From: Chloroflexota bacterium
GTDB lineage: Bacteria; Chloroflexota; UBA11872
Assembly (NCBI GenBank): GCA_028875175.1
Contig: JAPPFO010000293.1
Coordinates: forward strand, 1 to 18,805
Length of the DNA stretch: 18,805 nt
Reading direction: 5' to 3'
Part shown: positions 6,805 to 14,435 of the stretch, one piece after another
How the letters are laid out: each line of letters opens with the position of its first letter
Numbering within the stretch: the stretch's first letter is position 1
Translations under genes and position numbers: made by a program
Notes under the pieces: model-generated
What the model was told of the DNA's origin: nothing
Databases searched by the model: none
Seen by the model: the letters and a program-made list of their open reading frames with translations, nothing else

Positions 6805-8153
6805 GCGGCCGTCGGCAGATCCCGTTCGCGGCCGAGGGCCAGCAGCACGCTACGAGCCGCCTGGCGGCCGCTGCGCACCGCGCCTTCCATCGTGGCCGGC
6901 CAGCCGGTATCGGTCCACGCGCCGGCCAGGGCGATGCGCGGGTCGGACGTGGTCGCGCGCGGACGCAGCCGCAGCGTGCCGGGAGATGGTCGGAAGGTAG
7001 CGCGGTGCTCTCGAGTGACGTAGAACGCGGTCACGCGCGCCGCGGCAGCCCTGGGGAACAGCCGCGCAAGTTCAGGAACGAACATCGCGCGCAACTCCTC
7101 CGTCGGGCGCGCGGCGTACGCCGTGGCGCCCGAAAGCGAAACGGCCAGACACTGGCCCATAGTCAAACCCGCCGCGGCGCTGCGGTCAAACACCCACTGC
7201 ACCGGCGTGCCCACGCCGGCGGCGAAGGCGTGGTCCATGACGGGCTGGTCGTAGATCACGTGCAGGTTGACGATCGGGCTGTGCCCCAGGTGGGCGAAGC
7301 TCTCGGCGTTCGCATGAATCTCGGTCGGCACCAGTCGGGCCGCCGGTTCGTGCGGGACGGCCAGGACCAGGGCCGACGCCCGGAGGCGCTCACCGCCTAC
7401 CCGCACATGGACATCCGCACCATCCCGCCGCTCGATACCGGATACCGCGGCGTTGAGTCGCACGTCGACGCCGGCCGCCGCCAGCGCGGCCGCCGCTCGG
7501 GCGCCGTGCGCCTCGCCCAGCGGCACCGTGGTGTAGCCGAGGTCCGCGGCCGGCGCGTCGGTCAGCAGCCCAACCTGGAACACCATGGCGCTCTGCCAGA
7601 GCGAGGCCTCGTCGGAGGTCAGATTCAAGGTGGGGAGGACGATCAGGTCCCAGAGCGCTTCCAGCGCTCGCGGCGACGTGCCGAACTTGCGCAGCCAGCC
7701 GCCGAAGGTCTGCTGGTCCAGGCTGCGGTCGCCGAGGTCCAACCGCGCCAGCGCCGCCGCCGTGCGCGCGATGCGCAGCTTGTCCCAACGGCTGAGGTGC
7801 CGGTAGGCCGCCAGGCGCGGTCCCAGGTGCAGGGGCGCCGGCAGATCTGAGCGAGCCAGCCGGCTGACCCCGCGATCGGGGTGAATCACGGGGATGTCGA
7901 GCCGGCGTTGGAGCGTTACCAGGTCGCCGGACCCGATGCGCTCGATGAACGCTCGGTAGGCCGTGCAGCAACGCAGAAAGACGTGCTGGCCGTTGTCGAG
8001 CCAGAGCCCATCGCGCTGAAACGAGTAGGTGGCCCCGCCCAGGCGTCCGCGCGCTTCCAGCAGCGTGACCCGTAGGCCCGCGTCGGCCAGTGCCAGGGCC
8101 GCGCTGATCCCGGCCAGCCCGCCGCCAGCCACCACGACCCGCGAGCCGCTCAC
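6801..8153 (-). CDS. hpnE: HpnE, hydroxysqualene dehydroxylase (FAD-dependent)
   Basis: Flavin amine-oxidase/phytoene-desaturase-type protein of 450 residues. In the HpnCDE route it reduces hydroxysqualene to squalene. The N-terminus has the dinucleotide-binding pattern VVVAGGGLAG (6-15) ending in Glu33 and RLGG (37-40). The C-terminus has the FAD-contacting block ALAGAWTDTGWPATMEGAVR. The open frame extends to 8345 inside hpnD, but the first 64 codons are low-complexity and unrelated. The GTG at 8153 overlaps the hpnD stop as GTGA and sits just before the Rossmann strand, so it is the start. It also overlaps shc by four bases downstream. Confidence 0.94.
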   Translation of the reverse strand: MSGSRVVVAGGGLAGISAALALADAGLRVTLLEARGRLGGATYSFQRDGLWLDNGQHVFLRCCTAYRAFIERIGSGDLVTLQRRLDIPVIHPDRGVSRLARSDLPAPLHLGPRLAAYRHLSRWDKLRIARTAAALARLDLGDRSLDQQTFGGWLRKFGTSPRALEALWDLIVLPTLNLTSDEASLWQSAMVFQVGLLTDAPAADLGYTTVPLGEAHGARAAAALAAAGVDVRLNAAVSGIERRDGADVHVRVGGERLRASALVLAVPHEPAARLVPTEIHANAESFAHLGHSPIVNLHVIYDQPVMDHAFAAGVGTPVQWVFDRSAAAGLTMGQCLAVSLSGATAYAARPTEELRAMFVPELARLFPRAAAARVTAFYVTREHRATFRPSPGTLRLRPRATTSDPRIALAGAWTDTGWPATMEGAVRSGRQAARSVLLALGRERDLPTAA

Positions 8154-8986
8154 CCGCCCGCCAGACTCTGCGCCGCCACCAGCGCCTTCTCCCAGGCCGG
8201 CAACGCCACCCGGCCGCGCAAGACGGCAGCCGGGTCCTTCTCGATACGCTGGAGCAGGCGGCGGTAGATGCCCGCCATTGCCCCGGCGCAGGCGGAGCTG
8301 CGGGGGTCCAGCATTGGCCGCAGCCGCAGTCCCTCGTCGAACCACTCGGCGGCGCGGCCGGTCTGGAAGCGAATCATTTCAGGGTACCTCGGGGCGGGCG
8401 GAGCGTCAGGATTCAGCGTGCACTCGAAGCGGCGCAGGTCCTCTTGCGGCAGGTAGATCCGGCCGTTCAGATAGTCCTCCCGCACGTCCCGCAGGATGTT
8501 GGTGAGCTGCAGCGCCACGCCCAGCGCGTCGGCCAGCGGCGCGGCGCGATCCATGTTCTCGGCGCCGAACACGCCCAGCGAGAGCCGGCCGATGGTGCCG
8601 GCCACTCGCCGGCAATACACCACCAGGTCGTCGAATGTCTCGTAGGTCGTGCCGCGCACGTCCATCTCCACGCCGTCAATCAACTCGCCGAAGGCCGACA
8701 GCGGTATGGGTAGGTGCAGCGACGCGTGCCCGAGGGCGGCCAGCACCGGTTCCTCCGCATCAGGCCCGATTTCCGCCAGCCGCTCACGCGCCGCGCCCAG
8801 CGCTCTCGCCTTGGCTTCGGTTGGCAGGTCGCCGTCGCCGATGTCGTCGATCTCGCGCGCCAGCGCATAGACGGCGCAGAGCGCCCGCCGCTTCGGCCCC
8901 GGCAACAGTCGGATGCCCCAATAGAAATTGCCGGCCTGTGTGCGCGTGATGTGCTCGCAGTGGGCGTAGGCCGCGGCCGCGTCCAT
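8150..8986 (-). CDS. hpnD: HpnD, presqualene diphosphate synthase
   Basis: Squalene/phytoene synthase-family protein of 278 residues. By family knowledge HpnD condenses two farnesyl diphosphates to presqualene diphosphate. The two Mg-binding Asp-rich motifs are intact: REIDDIGD (44-51) and QLTNILRDVRED (160-171), the latter followed by GRIYLPQEDL. The N-terminus (HITRTQAGNFYWGIRLLP) and the position between hpnC and hpnE separate HpnD from phytoene synthase. The start ATG at 8986 lies three bases after the hpnC stop, and the stop overlaps the hpnE GTG start. Confidence 0.94.
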   Translation of the reverse strand: MDAAAAYAHCEHITRTQAGNFYWGIRLLPGPKRRALCAVYALAREIDDIGDGDLPTEAKARALGAARERLAEIGPDAEEPVLAALGHASLHLPIPLSAFGELIDGVEMDVRGTTYETFDDLVVYCRRVAGTIGRLSLGVFGAENMDRAAPLADALGVALQLTNILRDVREDYLNGRIYLPQEDLRRFECTLNPDAPPAPRYPEMIRFQTGRAAEWFDEGLRLRPMLDPRSSACAGAMAGIYRRLLQRIEKDPAAVLRGRVALPAWEKALVAAQSLAGG

Positions 8987-8989
8987 CGG

Positions 8990-9850
8990 TTACCAGTCCA
9001 GCGCCAGTCGCAATACCCGCAGCGCCGCGCGAGCCTTCGCGCGGGCGTTTGGCCGAGGACTGTCGGTCAGCACGTTGTAGTCCGCGAGGCGGATCGCGTG
9101 CAAGGCCGCCCGCCCGCCCTCGATGAAGGCAGCGATCGCCATGCCGCGCACGCCGGGCAGCGTCCGCACCAGCGTTGCGCCCTGATCGAACAGGTCCCAG
9201 GCGCGGTCCACCTCGAACTGCATCAACGCCCGAAACTCGCTGGTTGGCTGGCGCTGGGCGATCGCGTCAAGCGAGCAGTCGAAGCGGTCCAGGTCCTCCA
9301 GCGGCAGGTACACCCGGTCCATCTGGCAATCCTCGGCCACGTCCTGCCAGTGCTCGGTCAGTTGCAGGGCCGTGCAGATCATGTCCGAGAGCCAGAACCG
9401 CTCCGGCGTCGCCGCCTCGAAGACGTAGAGCACCAGGTGGCCCACGGGGTTGGCGGAGAGTGCGCAGTAGGCGGCCAGTTCCTCGTAGGTCGCGTAGCGC
9501 GTGACGCGTTGGTCCTGGCGGTTGGCGTTGATGAGTGCCCGGAAGGGCGCCTCCGGAATCGAGTACCGCAGCACCGTGGGCACGATGCGCCGCATCACGT
9601 CGTGGCTGGGCAGGCCGCCGTTGTAGACGGCGTCCACCTCGCCGTCCAGCCAATCCAGCAACGCCAGCCGGTCCCCTTCGGCGTAGTCGCCAAGTTGATC
9701 GGTCAGGCGGGCGAAGCCGTAGATGTTGTGCAGGTGTCGGCGTAGGTGACTGGGTAACAGCCGCGACGCCACCGGGAAATTCTCGCCGCCCGCCCGTTGC
9801 ATGACCGCGGCAAGGGAGGGTACGGACGTGGGCGGCGACGTGGTGGTCAT
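8990..9850 (-). CDS. hpnC: HpnC, hydroxysqualene synthase
   Basis: Second squalene/phytoene synthase-family protein, 286 residues. HpnC converts presqualene diphosphate to hydroxysqualene. The family signature GGENFPVASRLLP (21-33) is clear, as is the second metal motif QLTEHWQDVAED (163-174) followed by VYLPLEDL. The first Asp-rich motif reads FARLTDQLGD (46-55). Where relatives usually have DDxxD this has DQLGD, so the second Asp is Gln while the first and last Asp remain. It is the first gene of the hpnC-hpnD-hpnE-shc operon. ATG 9850 has no obvious ribosome site; a downstream ATG at 9802 would remove the poorly conserved leader only. Confidence 0.93.
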   Translation of the reverse strand: MTTTSPPTSVPSLAAVMQRAGGENFPVASRLLPSHLRRHLHNIYGFARLTDQLGDYAEGDRLALLDWLDGEVDAVYNGGLPSHDVMRRIVPTVLRYSIPEAPFRALINANRQDQRVTRYATYEELAAYCALSANPVGHLVLYVFEAATPERFWLSDMICTALQLTEHWQDVAEDCQMDRVYLPLEDLDRFDCSLDAIAQRQPTSEFRALMQFEVDRAWDLFDQGATLVRTLPGVRGMAIAAFIEGGRAALHAIRLADYNVLTDSPRPNARAKARAALRVLRLALDW

Positions 9851-10199
9851 GGGTTCATGGCCGAAGAGACGCGGGCGTTGCAGAGGTCATCGCACGCACG
9901 CTCCAGTCTTTTGATCCAGGGGCCGCCGCCACGCGCCCCGCCACCGTGAAGTTTAGGCCACGCCGCGATTGGGAGACTGTCCGCATCCGCTGCAACTCCT
10001 TCGAACGGACCGGCGTCCGCCCAACGCCAACGCCCGTCGCGTAAGATCAGCGCCCGGCTGCGTCGTCCCGATACCCCGCCCGCGCGGCGACGGCCAGTTA
10101 CGTCGACCGTCGTCGCCGCAAATCGACGGTGATCGGAAGCGGTCGGGCCGGCCATGACGGCCAGTCAATCTCTACGCCATGACACCGAGGAGAGCCATC
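9851..10199. promoter_or_regulatory. Divergent intergenic region between hpnC and gap
   Basis: About 350 bases that must hold the promoters of the hopanoid operon (leftward) and gap (rightward). I see no convincing -35/-10 pair on either strand. Structure present: an inverted repeat ACCGTCG (10106-10112) and CGACGGT (10124-10130) with an 11-base spacer about 70 bases before gap, and a direct repeat GACGGCCAGT at 10089-10098 and 10156-10165. A 102-codon open frame on the minus strand (9847-10155) ends in an ATGA overlap with hpnC, but its codon third positions are visibly less GC-rich than the real genes. Confidence 0.5.
10187..10192 (+). promoter_or_regulatory. Ribosome binding site of gap
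   Basis: GAGGAG lies seven bases before GTG 10200. This favours that GTG over the in-frame ATG at 10179, which would place the Shine-Dalgarno sequence inside the coding region and add seven residues before the conserved N-terminus. Confidence 0.7.
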
Positions 10200-11219
10200 G
10201 TGCGAATTGGAATCAATGGGTTTGGGCGGATCGGACGCCTGGCCCTGCGGGCGCTGCTGGAGCGCCATCCCCAGGCCGAGGTTGTCGGGATCAACGATCT
10301 GGCCGAGCTACGCGCCTCCGCGCATCTGCTGCAGTACGACAGCAACTACGGCCGCTTCGGTCAAAGCGTGGAGGCCACGGCCGGCGGGCTAGTTGTGGGC
10401 GGGACGTCGATCCCGTACTACTCCGTCCGTGACTGGGCAACCATGCCCTGGGGTGATCTGGGCGCTGACCTTGTCGTAGAGTCGACCGGCGTGGGCACCG
10501 AGCGCGCCCGGGCCGCGGCGCACCTGGACGGCGGCGCTGAGCGCGTCCTGATTTCGGCGCCATCCAGCGATGCCGACCTCACCGTGGTCCTGGGCGTCAA
10601 CGACGACCAGTTCGACCCGGTCTCGCACTACGTCGTCAGTAATGCCTCTTGCACCACCAATGGCCTGGCGCCGCCATTGGACGTGGTGCATCGCGAGTTC
10701 GGCGTGCGCAAGGGGCTGATGTCGACCATCCACGCCTACACGTCATCGCAGAGCCTGGTGGACACGGCCATCGGCGATCTGCGCGAAGCTCGTGCCAGCG
10801 CCCTCAGCATCGTGCCGGCCAGCACCGGCGCCGCTCGCGCGATTGGGCTGGCGATCCCGGAGTTGGACGGGCGCATGCACGGCGCGGCCTACCGGGTGCC
10901 GGTGGCCACCGTCTCCATCGTTGAGTTCGTCGCGCACCTGGAGCGACCGGTGGACGAGGGCGAGGTCACCGACGCACTGCGCGCCGCGGCGGCCGGGCGG
11001 TTGGACGGCATTTTGGGCGTGTCGGACGAGCCGCTGGTCTCGATTGATCTCAAGGGCGACACCCGCTCGTCCATCGTGGACGCCGGCTCGACCATGGTGA
11101 TTGGCGGCGACCTTGTGAAGGTTGCGGCCTGGTACGACAACGAGTGGGGCTATGCCTGCCGGATCGGAGATGTGGCGATGGCTATCGGTGAGCGCGTTGG
11201 AGCGCCTGCCAACGTCTGA
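10200..11219 (+). CDS. gap: Glyceraldehyde-3-phosphate dehydrogenase, type I
   Basis: Oxidises glyceraldehyde 3-phosphate to 1,3-bisphosphoglycerate with NAD. The 339-residue product begins VRIGINGFGRIGR, has the cofactor-selecting IND (31-33, the Asp favouring NAD over NADP), the active site NASCTTN with nucleophile Cys151 and partner His178, and WYDNEWGY near the end. Four residues after the catalytic Cys most relatives have a second Cys (CTTNC); here it is Gly155, a known kind of variation that does not remove catalysis. GTG 10200 is chosen from the ribosome site and the family N-terminus. pgk follows after 128 bases containing a parS site. Confidence 0.96.
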   Translation: MRIGINGFGRIGRLALRALLERHPQAEVVGINDLAELRASAHLLQYDSNYGRFGQSVEATAGGLVVGGTSIPYYSVRDWATMPWGDLGADLVVESTGVGTERARAAAHLDGGAERVLISAPSSDADLTVVLGVNDDQFDPVSHYVVSNASCTTNGLAPPLDVVHREFGVRKGLMSTIHAYTSSQSLVDTAIGDLREARASALSIVPASTGAARAIGLAIPELDGRMHGAAYRVPVATVSIVEFVAHLERPVDEGEVTDALRAAAAGRLDGILGVSDEPLVSIDLKGDTRSSIVDAGSTMVIGGDLVKVAAWYDNEWGYACRIGDVAMAIGERVGAPANV

Positions 11220-11238
11220 GGCGGCTGTGCGCGCCCAA

Positions 11239-11254
11239 TGTTTCACGTGAAACA
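11239..11254. promoter_or_regulatory. parS: parS centromere site (ParB binding), exact consensus
   Basis: TGTTTCACGTGAAACA is a perfect 16-bp palindrome identical to the parS consensus known from Bacillus subtilis and most bacteria with chromosomal ParABS. Symmetry extends two bases each side to AATGTTTCACGTGAAACATT (11237-11256). ParB loads here and spreads as a CTP-dependent clamp to drive origin segregation. It lies in the gap-pgk spacer, outside any gene. It is the only full match seen in the window. A chance occurrence of an exact 16-mer consensus is very unlikely in this GC-rich DNA. Confidence 0.9.
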
Positions 11255-11290
11255 TTTGCGGCAGCCCACCTGTCGAATGTCGTATGGACG

Positions 11291-11314
11291 GACCCCGAGG
11301 CTGCTCGTGGGGTC
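11291..11314 (+). other. Hairpin in the gap-pgk spacer
   Basis: GACCCC and GGGGTC form a 6-bp stem; the inner GAG and CTC can add three pairs around a GCTG loop with a two-base bulge. It lies after the parS site and about 33 bases before the pgk start, without a T-tract. It could be a processing or attenuation structure, or have no function. Confidence 0.3.
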
Positions 11315-11347
11315 GTCGCGCCAGGACGTTGCCGCAGGTACAGCGCC

Positions 11348-12526
11348 GTGAAACGCGGCAGCCAGGCGTTGGAGGTCAGCGGCCGGCGCGTGTTCGTGCG
11401 CGTGGACGCCAACGTGCCGCTGGATGGCGAGAGGATCCGCGACGACACGCGCTTGCGCGCCGTCGCGCCCACGCTGGCCGACCTGCGAGCGCGGGGCGCG
11501 CGCCTGGTCGTGGCCTCGCACCTCGGACGGCCGAAGGGGCAGGCTGATCCGGCACTATCCCTGGCCCCGGTGGCTGAGCGGCTGAGCGAGTTGCTGGGCT
11601 GCGCCGTGGCGCTGGCCCCGGATAGCGTTGGTCCCACCGTGGAAGCCCGGGCACGGCGCCTGGCCGACGGCGACGTGCTGCTGCTGGAGAACCTGCGCTT
11701 CCATCCGGGCGAAGAGCACAACGATTCCTCGCATGCCGCCGCGCTGGCGAGGCTGGCGGACCTCTATGTCAACGACGCCTTCGGCACGGCTCATCGGGCA
11801 CATGCCAGCACGGTGGGTGTCGCGCAGTTGCTACCGGCAGCCGCCGGGCCCCTGATGCACGCCGAGGTCCAGGCATTGGATCGCCTGACTCGCAATCCGA
11901 CTCGTCCCTACGTGGCCGTCCTGGGCGGTGCCAAAGTCTCCGACAAGATCGGCGTGCTGCGGCGGCTGGCGACGCAGGTGGACGCGCTGCTGCTGGGCGG
12001 CGGCATCGCCAACACATTCGTGGCCAACGCGGGCGGCGCATTGGGACGTTCGCTCGTCGAGCCCGGGCAGGGCGAGACTGTAGGCGCCGTGCGGGCGGCC
12101 GCAGCGGCTTCAGGCTGCCGAGTCCTGCTGCCCGAGGACGCGGTCGCCGCCGCGTTGATCGATCCCGACGCCGCCACGACCGTCGTTCCCGCTGATGGGG
12201 TTCCCGACGATCAGATGGCCCTGGACATCGGTCCGACCGCGACAACCGCTTACCTGGAGGTCCTGGCCGAGGCTCAATCGGTGGTCTGGAATGGGCCGTT
12301 GGGTGTCTACGAATACGCACCGTTCGCGCGGGGCACGCTGGCCGTCGCGCGCGCGTTGGCCGAGTCGTCCGCCTTCGTGGTGATCGCGGGCGGCGATGCG
12401 CTGGCCGCGGTGCAGGCCGCCGGCGTGGCGGATCGGATGGGCCATCTCAGCACCGGCGGGGGCGCCACGCTGGAGTTTCTGGAGGGCCGCGAGCTGCCTG
12501 GACTGGCCGCGCTGCCCGAGGCCTGA
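11348..12526 (+). CDS. pgk: Phosphoglycerate kinase
   Basis: Transfers phosphate from 1,3-bisphosphoglycerate to ADP, the step after GAPDH. It has 392 residues, the usual bacterial length. Motifs: VRVDANVPLD (17-26, where most relatives have DFNVP), SHLGRPKG (57-64), LLENLRFHPGEE, VNDAFGTAHRAHAS, VLGGAKVSDKIGVL in the hinge region, and the C-terminal nucleotide loop GGD followed by LSTGGGATLEFLEG. The GTG start at 11348 precedes the first conserved strand; only a weak GCAGGT ribosome site is seen. It is convergent with selB, whose stop lies two bases beyond the pgk stop. It is probably co-transcribed with gap, with parS in the spacer. Confidence 0.96.
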   Translation: MKRGSQALEVSGRRVFVRVDANVPLDGERIRDDTRLRAVAPTLADLRARGARLVVASHLGRPKGQADPALSLAPVAERLSELLGCAVALAPDSVGPTVEARARRLADGDVLLLENLRFHPGEEHNDSSHAAALARLADLYVNDAFGTAHRAHASTVGVAQLLPAAAGPLMHAEVQALDRLTRNPTRPYVAVLGGAKVSDKIGVLRRLATQVDALLLGGGIANTFVANAGGALGRSLVEPGQGETVGAVRAAAAASGCRVLLPEDAVAAALIDPDAATTVVPADGVPDDQMALDIGPTATTAYLEVLAEAQSVVWNGPLGVYEYAPFARGTLAVARALAESSAFVVIAGGDALAAVQAAGVADRMGHLSTGGGATLEFLEGRELPGLAALPEA

Positions 12527-12528
12527 GG

Positions 12529-14409
12529 CTAGTCGCGCTCCGAGTCCTCGCCCAGCCAGAGGCGGGCATCGCCCACGCGCCGAGTGATTGCGCGACTGTC
12601 CAGGTATTCCAGCAGCGCCAGCGCGAACTTGCGGCTGGTGCCCAGCGCGTCCCGCACCTCGCGAACCGTCACGGTGGGTCCTGCGTCAAATAGGCCGTGT
12701 ACGGCGCTCAGCCACGCGTCATAGGTGCCGCGCGAGAGCGCGATATCGGGCGCCAGCATTACCAGCCGCCCGTCCTGCGCCAGCGCCGCGGTCAGGCGGC
12801 GGCTCCCACCTGTGGCCGTCAGGGCTTCGCTGAGCGACGGCGGCGTCGATCCGCCCTGGTCGAGGCGCGCGAGTAGTCGAGGCGCCGCGTGTCTCTCGGC
12901 CTCGGTGAGTTCGACCGTGTGTCCGGCCAGAACAATGCGGGGCCCCTCCAGGCGAACCAATCCCCGGGTAGCCGCAGCGGCCGCTAGCTCACCGATCGCA
13001 TCGGCTGGCGCGTCCAGCGAGTGGGCAAGGTCCGACGTCCTGAGACCCAGCGCTCCAGGATCGGACTCGTGGTGTGCCCGGAGAGCGCTAAGGAGATGCG
13101 AGGTCAGACGTTCGATTTCTTGCACGCTGCCCACATAGCTGCGGAGCGTCCGCGCCTCGTGGGCAGCGGCGAGGTCGGCGATCGCCTGTTCCGTCGTCGC
13201 ATTGTCCAGCTCGGTTCGCCGCGCCAGTTGGGCCAGCGTCACCAGCCCGTCGGTGAGGGCGTCACGGACAAGGCTGGCGGGATCGCCGGCTGCCGCTCGC
13301 GCCAGGGCGTCCAGCACCGCTCGGTCGCCCCGTGGCGCATGCCGCGCCAGGGCGCGGGCCACGCGGCCGCCGCCAATTGTGGCTGCCGGCGAGAGCCTCC
13401 GGATCACATAACGGTCGCCGCGGCGCGCCGCGATTGGGGCGTCCAGACGCCATTGAACCCAGCCCGAGCCGCCCGGCGGGATGGGATCCGCCTCCAGCAG
13501 CCGGAGCCTGGCAACACGCGCCGCCGCGCCGATGTGCAGCGCCACGTCCTCGCCTGGTTTCAGCGCCCGCGCGGCCGAGGGCAGCATGCGCAGCCGGGCG
13601 TCGATGCGGCGGGTTTCGAACACGGCCCCCTCTACCGCCAGCACGTCACCGCGGCGCGTCTGCGAGGGGTTCGCGCCGCCAAGGTTTACCGCCACCCGGC
13701 ATCCGGGTTGCGCGGCGTCGATGGTCGCTTGATGCGACTGCAAGCCCCGGATCCGAACGCCACGTCCACTCGGATAGAGGTTAGGCCGATCGCCCACGTG
13801 TAGCGGCCCGCCCGTGAGCGTGCCGGTGATGACGGTGCCGAAGCCCGGCATCGTGAACACGCGGTCGATCGGTATGCGCGCGCCTCCGCTGTCGGGGCGC
13901 CCGGAGCGGCGGGCCAGTAACCGGTCGAGAGTCTCAACCAGCCTGTCCAACCCGGTTCGGTCCTGCGCCGACACAGGCACGATCGGCGCAGCGGCCAGCG
14001 CACTGCCCGCCAGGGCATCGCGCACGTCTTCCTCGACCAGCTCCACCCACTCGTCGTCGACAAGGTCGGACTTCGTCAGCGCTACCACACCGGTGTCGAT
14101 CTCCAGCAGATCGATAATGTCCAGGTGCTCGCGCGTCTGCGGCATCACGCCTTCGTCGGCCGCGATGACCAGCAGCACCGCGTCGATGCCGCCCACGCCA
14201 GCCAGCATGTTGGACACAAAGCGCTCGTGCCCCGGCACGTCGACCACGGAAACCTCGCGCCCGTTGGGCAGCGTGAACCAGGCGAAGCCGAGATCGATGG
14301 TCAGACCGCGTTCGCGCTCCTCGGCCAGCCGATCCGGGAAGATCGAGGTCAGCGCTTCCACCAGCGTGGACTTGCCATGGTCCACGTGACCGGCCGTGCC
14401 CACCGTCAT
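12529..14409 (-). CDS. selB: Selenocysteine-specific elongation factor SelB
   Basis: Translational GTPase that brings Sec-tRNA(Sec) to UGA codons marked by a SECIS hairpin. The 626-residue protein has GTPase motifs GHVDHGKS (7-14), RGLTIDLGFA (34-43), DVPGHE (57-62) and TKSD (112-115). RLAEERERGLTIDLGFA is characteristic of SelB rather than EF-Tu. Beta-barrel domains follow, then a winged-helix C-terminal half ending with ALGTSRKFALALLEYLDS near 589-606, the module that reads the SECIS RNA in the family. ATG 14409 lies 26 bases after the ykgJ-like stop, with no clear ribosome site. No selA, selD, tRNA-Sec or selenoprotein gene is visible here, so the pathway's presence in the genome is inferred only from this gene. 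Confidence 0.9.
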   Translation of the reverse strand: MTVGTAGHVDHGKSTLVEALTSIFPDRLAEERERGLTIDLGFAWFTLPNGREVSVVDVPGHERFVSNMLAGVGGIDAVLLVIAADEGVMPQTREHLDIIDLLEIDTGVVALTKSDLVDDEWVELVEEDVRDALAGSALAAAPIVPVSAQDRTGLDRLVETLDRLLARRSGRPDSGGARIPIDRVFTMPGFGTVITGTLTGGPLHVGDRPNLYPSGRGVRIRGLQSHQATIDAAQPGCRVAVNLGGANPSQTRRGDVLAVEGAVFETRRIDARLRMLPSAARALKPGEDVALHIGAAARVARLRLLEADPIPPGGSGWVQWRLDAPIAARRGDRYVIRRLSPAATIGGGRVARALARHAPRGDRAVLDALARAAAGDPASLVRDALTDGLVTLAQLARRTELDNATTEQAIADLAAAHEARTLRSYVGSVQEIERLTSHLLSALRAHHESDPGALGLRTSDLAHSLDAPADAIGELAAAAATRGLVRLEGPRIVLAGHTVELTEAERHAAPRLLARLDQGGSTPPSLSEALTATGGSRRLTAALAQDGRLVMLAPDIALSRGTYDAWLSAVHGLFDAGPTVTVREVRDALGTSRKFALALLEYLDSRAITRRVGDARLWLGEDSERD

Positions 14410-14435
14410 GGGGGCCAGCGCGTCAGAGGAGATGG

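Noticed and set aside
9847..10155. 102-codon minus-strand open frame whose stop overlaps the hpnC start as ATGA
   Set aside because: No recognisable domain, third codon positions clearly less GC-rich than in the neighbouring genes, no ribosome site, and it fills the region that must hold two promoters.
10743..11255. Minus-strand open frame beginning MFHVKH inside the parS palindrome
   Set aside because: It is antisense to gap over almost its whole length and has no family resemblance; the MFHVKH start is simply the parS sequence read as codons.
14383..14388. Further CACGTG cores (also at 15575 and 16026) considered as extra parS sites
   Set aside because: Only the central hexamer matches; the outer TGTTT/AAACA arms are absent and all lie inside coding sequence.
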